Source: Nitrospirota bacterium
Lineage (GTDB): Bacteria > Nitrospirota > JACRHJ01
Direction of reading: 5' to 3'
NCBI GenBank assembly: GCA_021815285.1
Contig: JAKAHE010000048.1
Location: 1 to 7,357 of the forward strand
DNA: 7,357 bases
Made by a program: the position numbers and the translations under genes. Under the pieces are notes generated by a model that did no database searches, was not told where the DNA came from, and saw nothing but the letters and a program-made list of their open reading frames with translations. Positions 6,618-7,357 of the stretch are shown here, in pieces. How positions within the stretch are numbered: position 1 is the first letter of the stretch; each line of letters begins with the position of its first letter.

Positions 6618-7040
6618 TTATCTTTCCACCTTCACATGCACCTTCTTCACCTTGTCCTTTTTTGGTATTACAACCTTCAGCAGGCCGTCGTTGAAATTGG
6701 CGGAGGTTTTGTCCGTGTCCACGTCGCAGGGCATCGAAAATTTCCTGTTGAAGTGGCCGTAGTTTCTCTCTATGCGGTAGAAGTTCTCGTGCTTCACATC
6801 CCGCTCGAAAAGCCTGTCTCCCTTGAGCGCCAGGATGTTGTCCTGGACTGTAAGCATAATGTCCTCCTGGTTCATGCCGGGAAGCTCCGCCGTCAGGACT
6901 ATCTCCTTCTCCGTTTCGTAGACGTCCACCGCCGGAGACCAGGTGCTGGGTTTTTCCATTCCGCGACGCTGCTTTGCGGTGTCGAAGAACTCTTCCACCA
7001 TCATCATGTCCTTGAACGGATCCCATTTGATTATCTTCAT
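6618..7040 (-). CDS. Small heat-shock protein, Hsp20/alpha-crystallin family
   Basis: An ATP-independent holdase that binds unfolding proteins and keeps them ready for DnaK/ClpB refolding. The 140-residue length is typical. A short N-terminal arm (1-35, with DMMMVEEFFD) precedes the alpha-crystallin domain (about 36-128). Family signatures include AELPGMNQEDI (51-61), FYRIERNYGHFNRKF (87-101) and the closing FNDGLLKVVIPK (116-127; GLL in place of the common GVL). The C-terminus VHVKVER carries a V-x-V form of the I-x-I oligomerisation motif. The ATG start has GGAGGG 9 nt upstream. It is the first gene of the operon and directly follows the HAIR-overlapped promoter; dnaJ begins right after its stop. 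Being promoter-proximal fits a protein needed in high amounts. Confidence 0.96.
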   Translation of the reverse strand: MKIIKWDPFKDMMMVEEFFDTAKQRRGMEKPSTWSPAVDVYETEKEIVLTAELPGMNQEDIMLTVQDNILALKGDRLFERDVKHENFYRIERNYGHFNRKFSMPCDVDTDKTSANFNDGLLKVVIPKKDKVKKVHVKVER

Positions 7041-7082
7041 TTTTCGAGTCCCTCCGGGGGTGGTATAATATCTATTGTTCAG

Positions 7083-7111
7083 ATTATGTTACTTTAGTGT
7101 TGTATTGTCAA
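7083..7111 (-). promoter_or_regulatory. Sigma-70-type promoter of the hsp20-dnaJ-hspR-clpB operon
   Basis: On the minus strand, a perfect -35 box TTGACA (7106-7111) is followed by exactly 17 nt and CATAAT (7083-7088), which matches the -10 consensus at 5 of 6 positions. Transcription would start near 7076, giving a leader of about 35 nt that contains the GGAGGG ribosome-binding site. A near-consensus housekeeping promoter fits control by a repressor rather than by a heat-shock sigma factor. Confidence 0.8.
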
Positions 7112-7112
7112 G
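7092..7112. promoter_or_regulatory. HAIR-like HspR operator overlapping the -35 box
   Basis: On the minus strand this reads CTTGACA-N7-ACTAAAG. The known HAIR consensus is CTTGAGT-N7-ACTCAAG. The left arm matches at 5 of 7 positions and the right arm at 6 of 7, with the exact 7-nt spacer. It covers the whole -35 box and part of the spacer, where a bound repressor would block RNA polymerase. hspR lies in the same operon, so autorepression is likely. The site also lies upstream of the divergent gene at 7141 and could affect that gene. Confidence 0.7.
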
Positions 7113-7140
7113 TCTTTTTATAACATAGGAATCAATTAAA

Positions 7141-7357
7141 ATGCAACCCATGAGAATATTTAAGTTTTTAGCCTTGGTTGCCGCCGCCTTGCCGATACTT
7201 TCCGGCACTGCAAAGGCTGACTACCTTGTAAACCTGAACAACGGGGAGAGCGTCCGGGCGAAGGATTATGATATAAACGGCTGGAAAATCAGGCTCAGGC
7301 TGGACGACGGCAGCGTCTCGTTTCCCAGGACACTTGTGGCATTCATATCCTGGGCAG
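7141..7357 (+). CDS. Exported protein of unknown function (5' part only)
   Basis: The reading frame is open from ATG at 7141 to the window end (72 codons). The N-terminus is a clear Sec signal peptide: a basic start (MQPMRIFKF), a hydrophobic core (about 9-20), and an A-x-A site giving predicted cleavage after A26 (AKA|DY). The mature part begins DYLVNLNNGESVRAKDYDI and continues with a beta-rich pattern (WKIRLRLDDGSVSFPRTLV). This resembles the short N-terminal 'xGxxxxxxxxxxxxGxVxxP' beta domain seen on some periplasmic proteins, but I cannot name the family. An AGGA motif 10 nt upstream favours the ATG at 7141 over the one at 7150. A TATAAC at 7119-7124 could be its -10 box, with no good -35. 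It is divergent from the heat-shock operon. Confidence 0.7.
   Translation, partial: MQPMRIFKFLALVAAALPILSGTAKADYLVNLNNGESVRAKDYDINGWKIRLRLDDGSVSFPRTLVAFISWA

Noticed and set aside
6244..7026. A 260-codon minus-strand frame overlapping hsp20 and the start of dnaJ.
   Set aside because: It is an out-of-frame reading of the same strand as two well-supported genes, with Gly/Arg-rich low-complexity sequence and no motif.
7041..7140. CIRCE element or sigma-32-type heat-shock promoter upstream of hsp20.
   Set aside because: No TTAGCACTC-N9-GAGTGCTAA-like arms and no CCCCAT-type -10 box are present. The sigma-70 hexamers and the HAIR-like site explain the region better.

Overview
The window is a bacterial chromosome segment, fairly GC-rich and gene-dense. 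It carries two minus-strand operons and the beginning of one divergent plus-strand gene. Every complete gene belongs to a recognisable family, and there is no phage, CRISPR or defence module. The lineage is an inference. The def-fmt-DUF116 order, an hspR-controlled chaperone operon and dispersed GC-rich palindromic repeats (including an 'ATTGCGAGGAGC...GCTCGCAAT' type) suggest a Desulfobacterota/'deltaproteobacterial', Nitrospirota or related uncultured lineage. No rRNA or other taxonomic marker is present.

Right block (about 2361-7140, minus strand): a heat-shock operon in the order hsp20 (small heat-shock protein), dnaJ (J-domain co-chaperone), hspR (MerR-family repressor), clpB (AAA+ disaggregase). 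Spacing is tight: dnaJ starts directly after the hsp20 stop codon, and clpB starts 12 nt after hspR. A strong sigma-70-type promoter (TTGACA-N17-CATAAT) lies in the AT-rich gap upstream of hsp20. Overlapping its -35 box and spacer is CTTGACA-N7-ACTAAAG, which matches the HspR operator consensus (HAIR, CTTGAGT-N7-ACTCAAG) at 11 of 14 arm positions with the exact 7-nt spacer. The likely logic is autorepression: HspR represses the operon until stress. Hsp20 would then hold unfolding proteins, DnaJ would target them and ClpB would extract them from aggregates. DnaK and GrpE are not encoded here.

Left block (1-about 2200, minus strand): def (peptide deformylase), fmt (Met-tRNA formyltransferase) and a membrane-anchored, cysteine-rich DUF116 protein cut by the window edge. 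The genes overlap by 4 nt at both junctions (TTGA, then ATGA), so translational coupling is likely. def and fmt both start with TTG. Fmt adds, and Def removes, the formyl group of initiator methionine.

The 310-nt gap between the operons (2051-2360) holds no gene. It contains a large inverted repeat directly upstream of the def ribosome-binding site, a candidate def promoter, two near-identical direct repeats 69 nt apart, and a GC hairpin after clpB. A related short palindromic element appears to be inserted in frame within fmt, between its catalytic and C-terminal parts.

At the right edge (7141 onward, plus strand) begins a divergent gene for a small exported protein with a clear signal peptide. 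It is cut by the window end.
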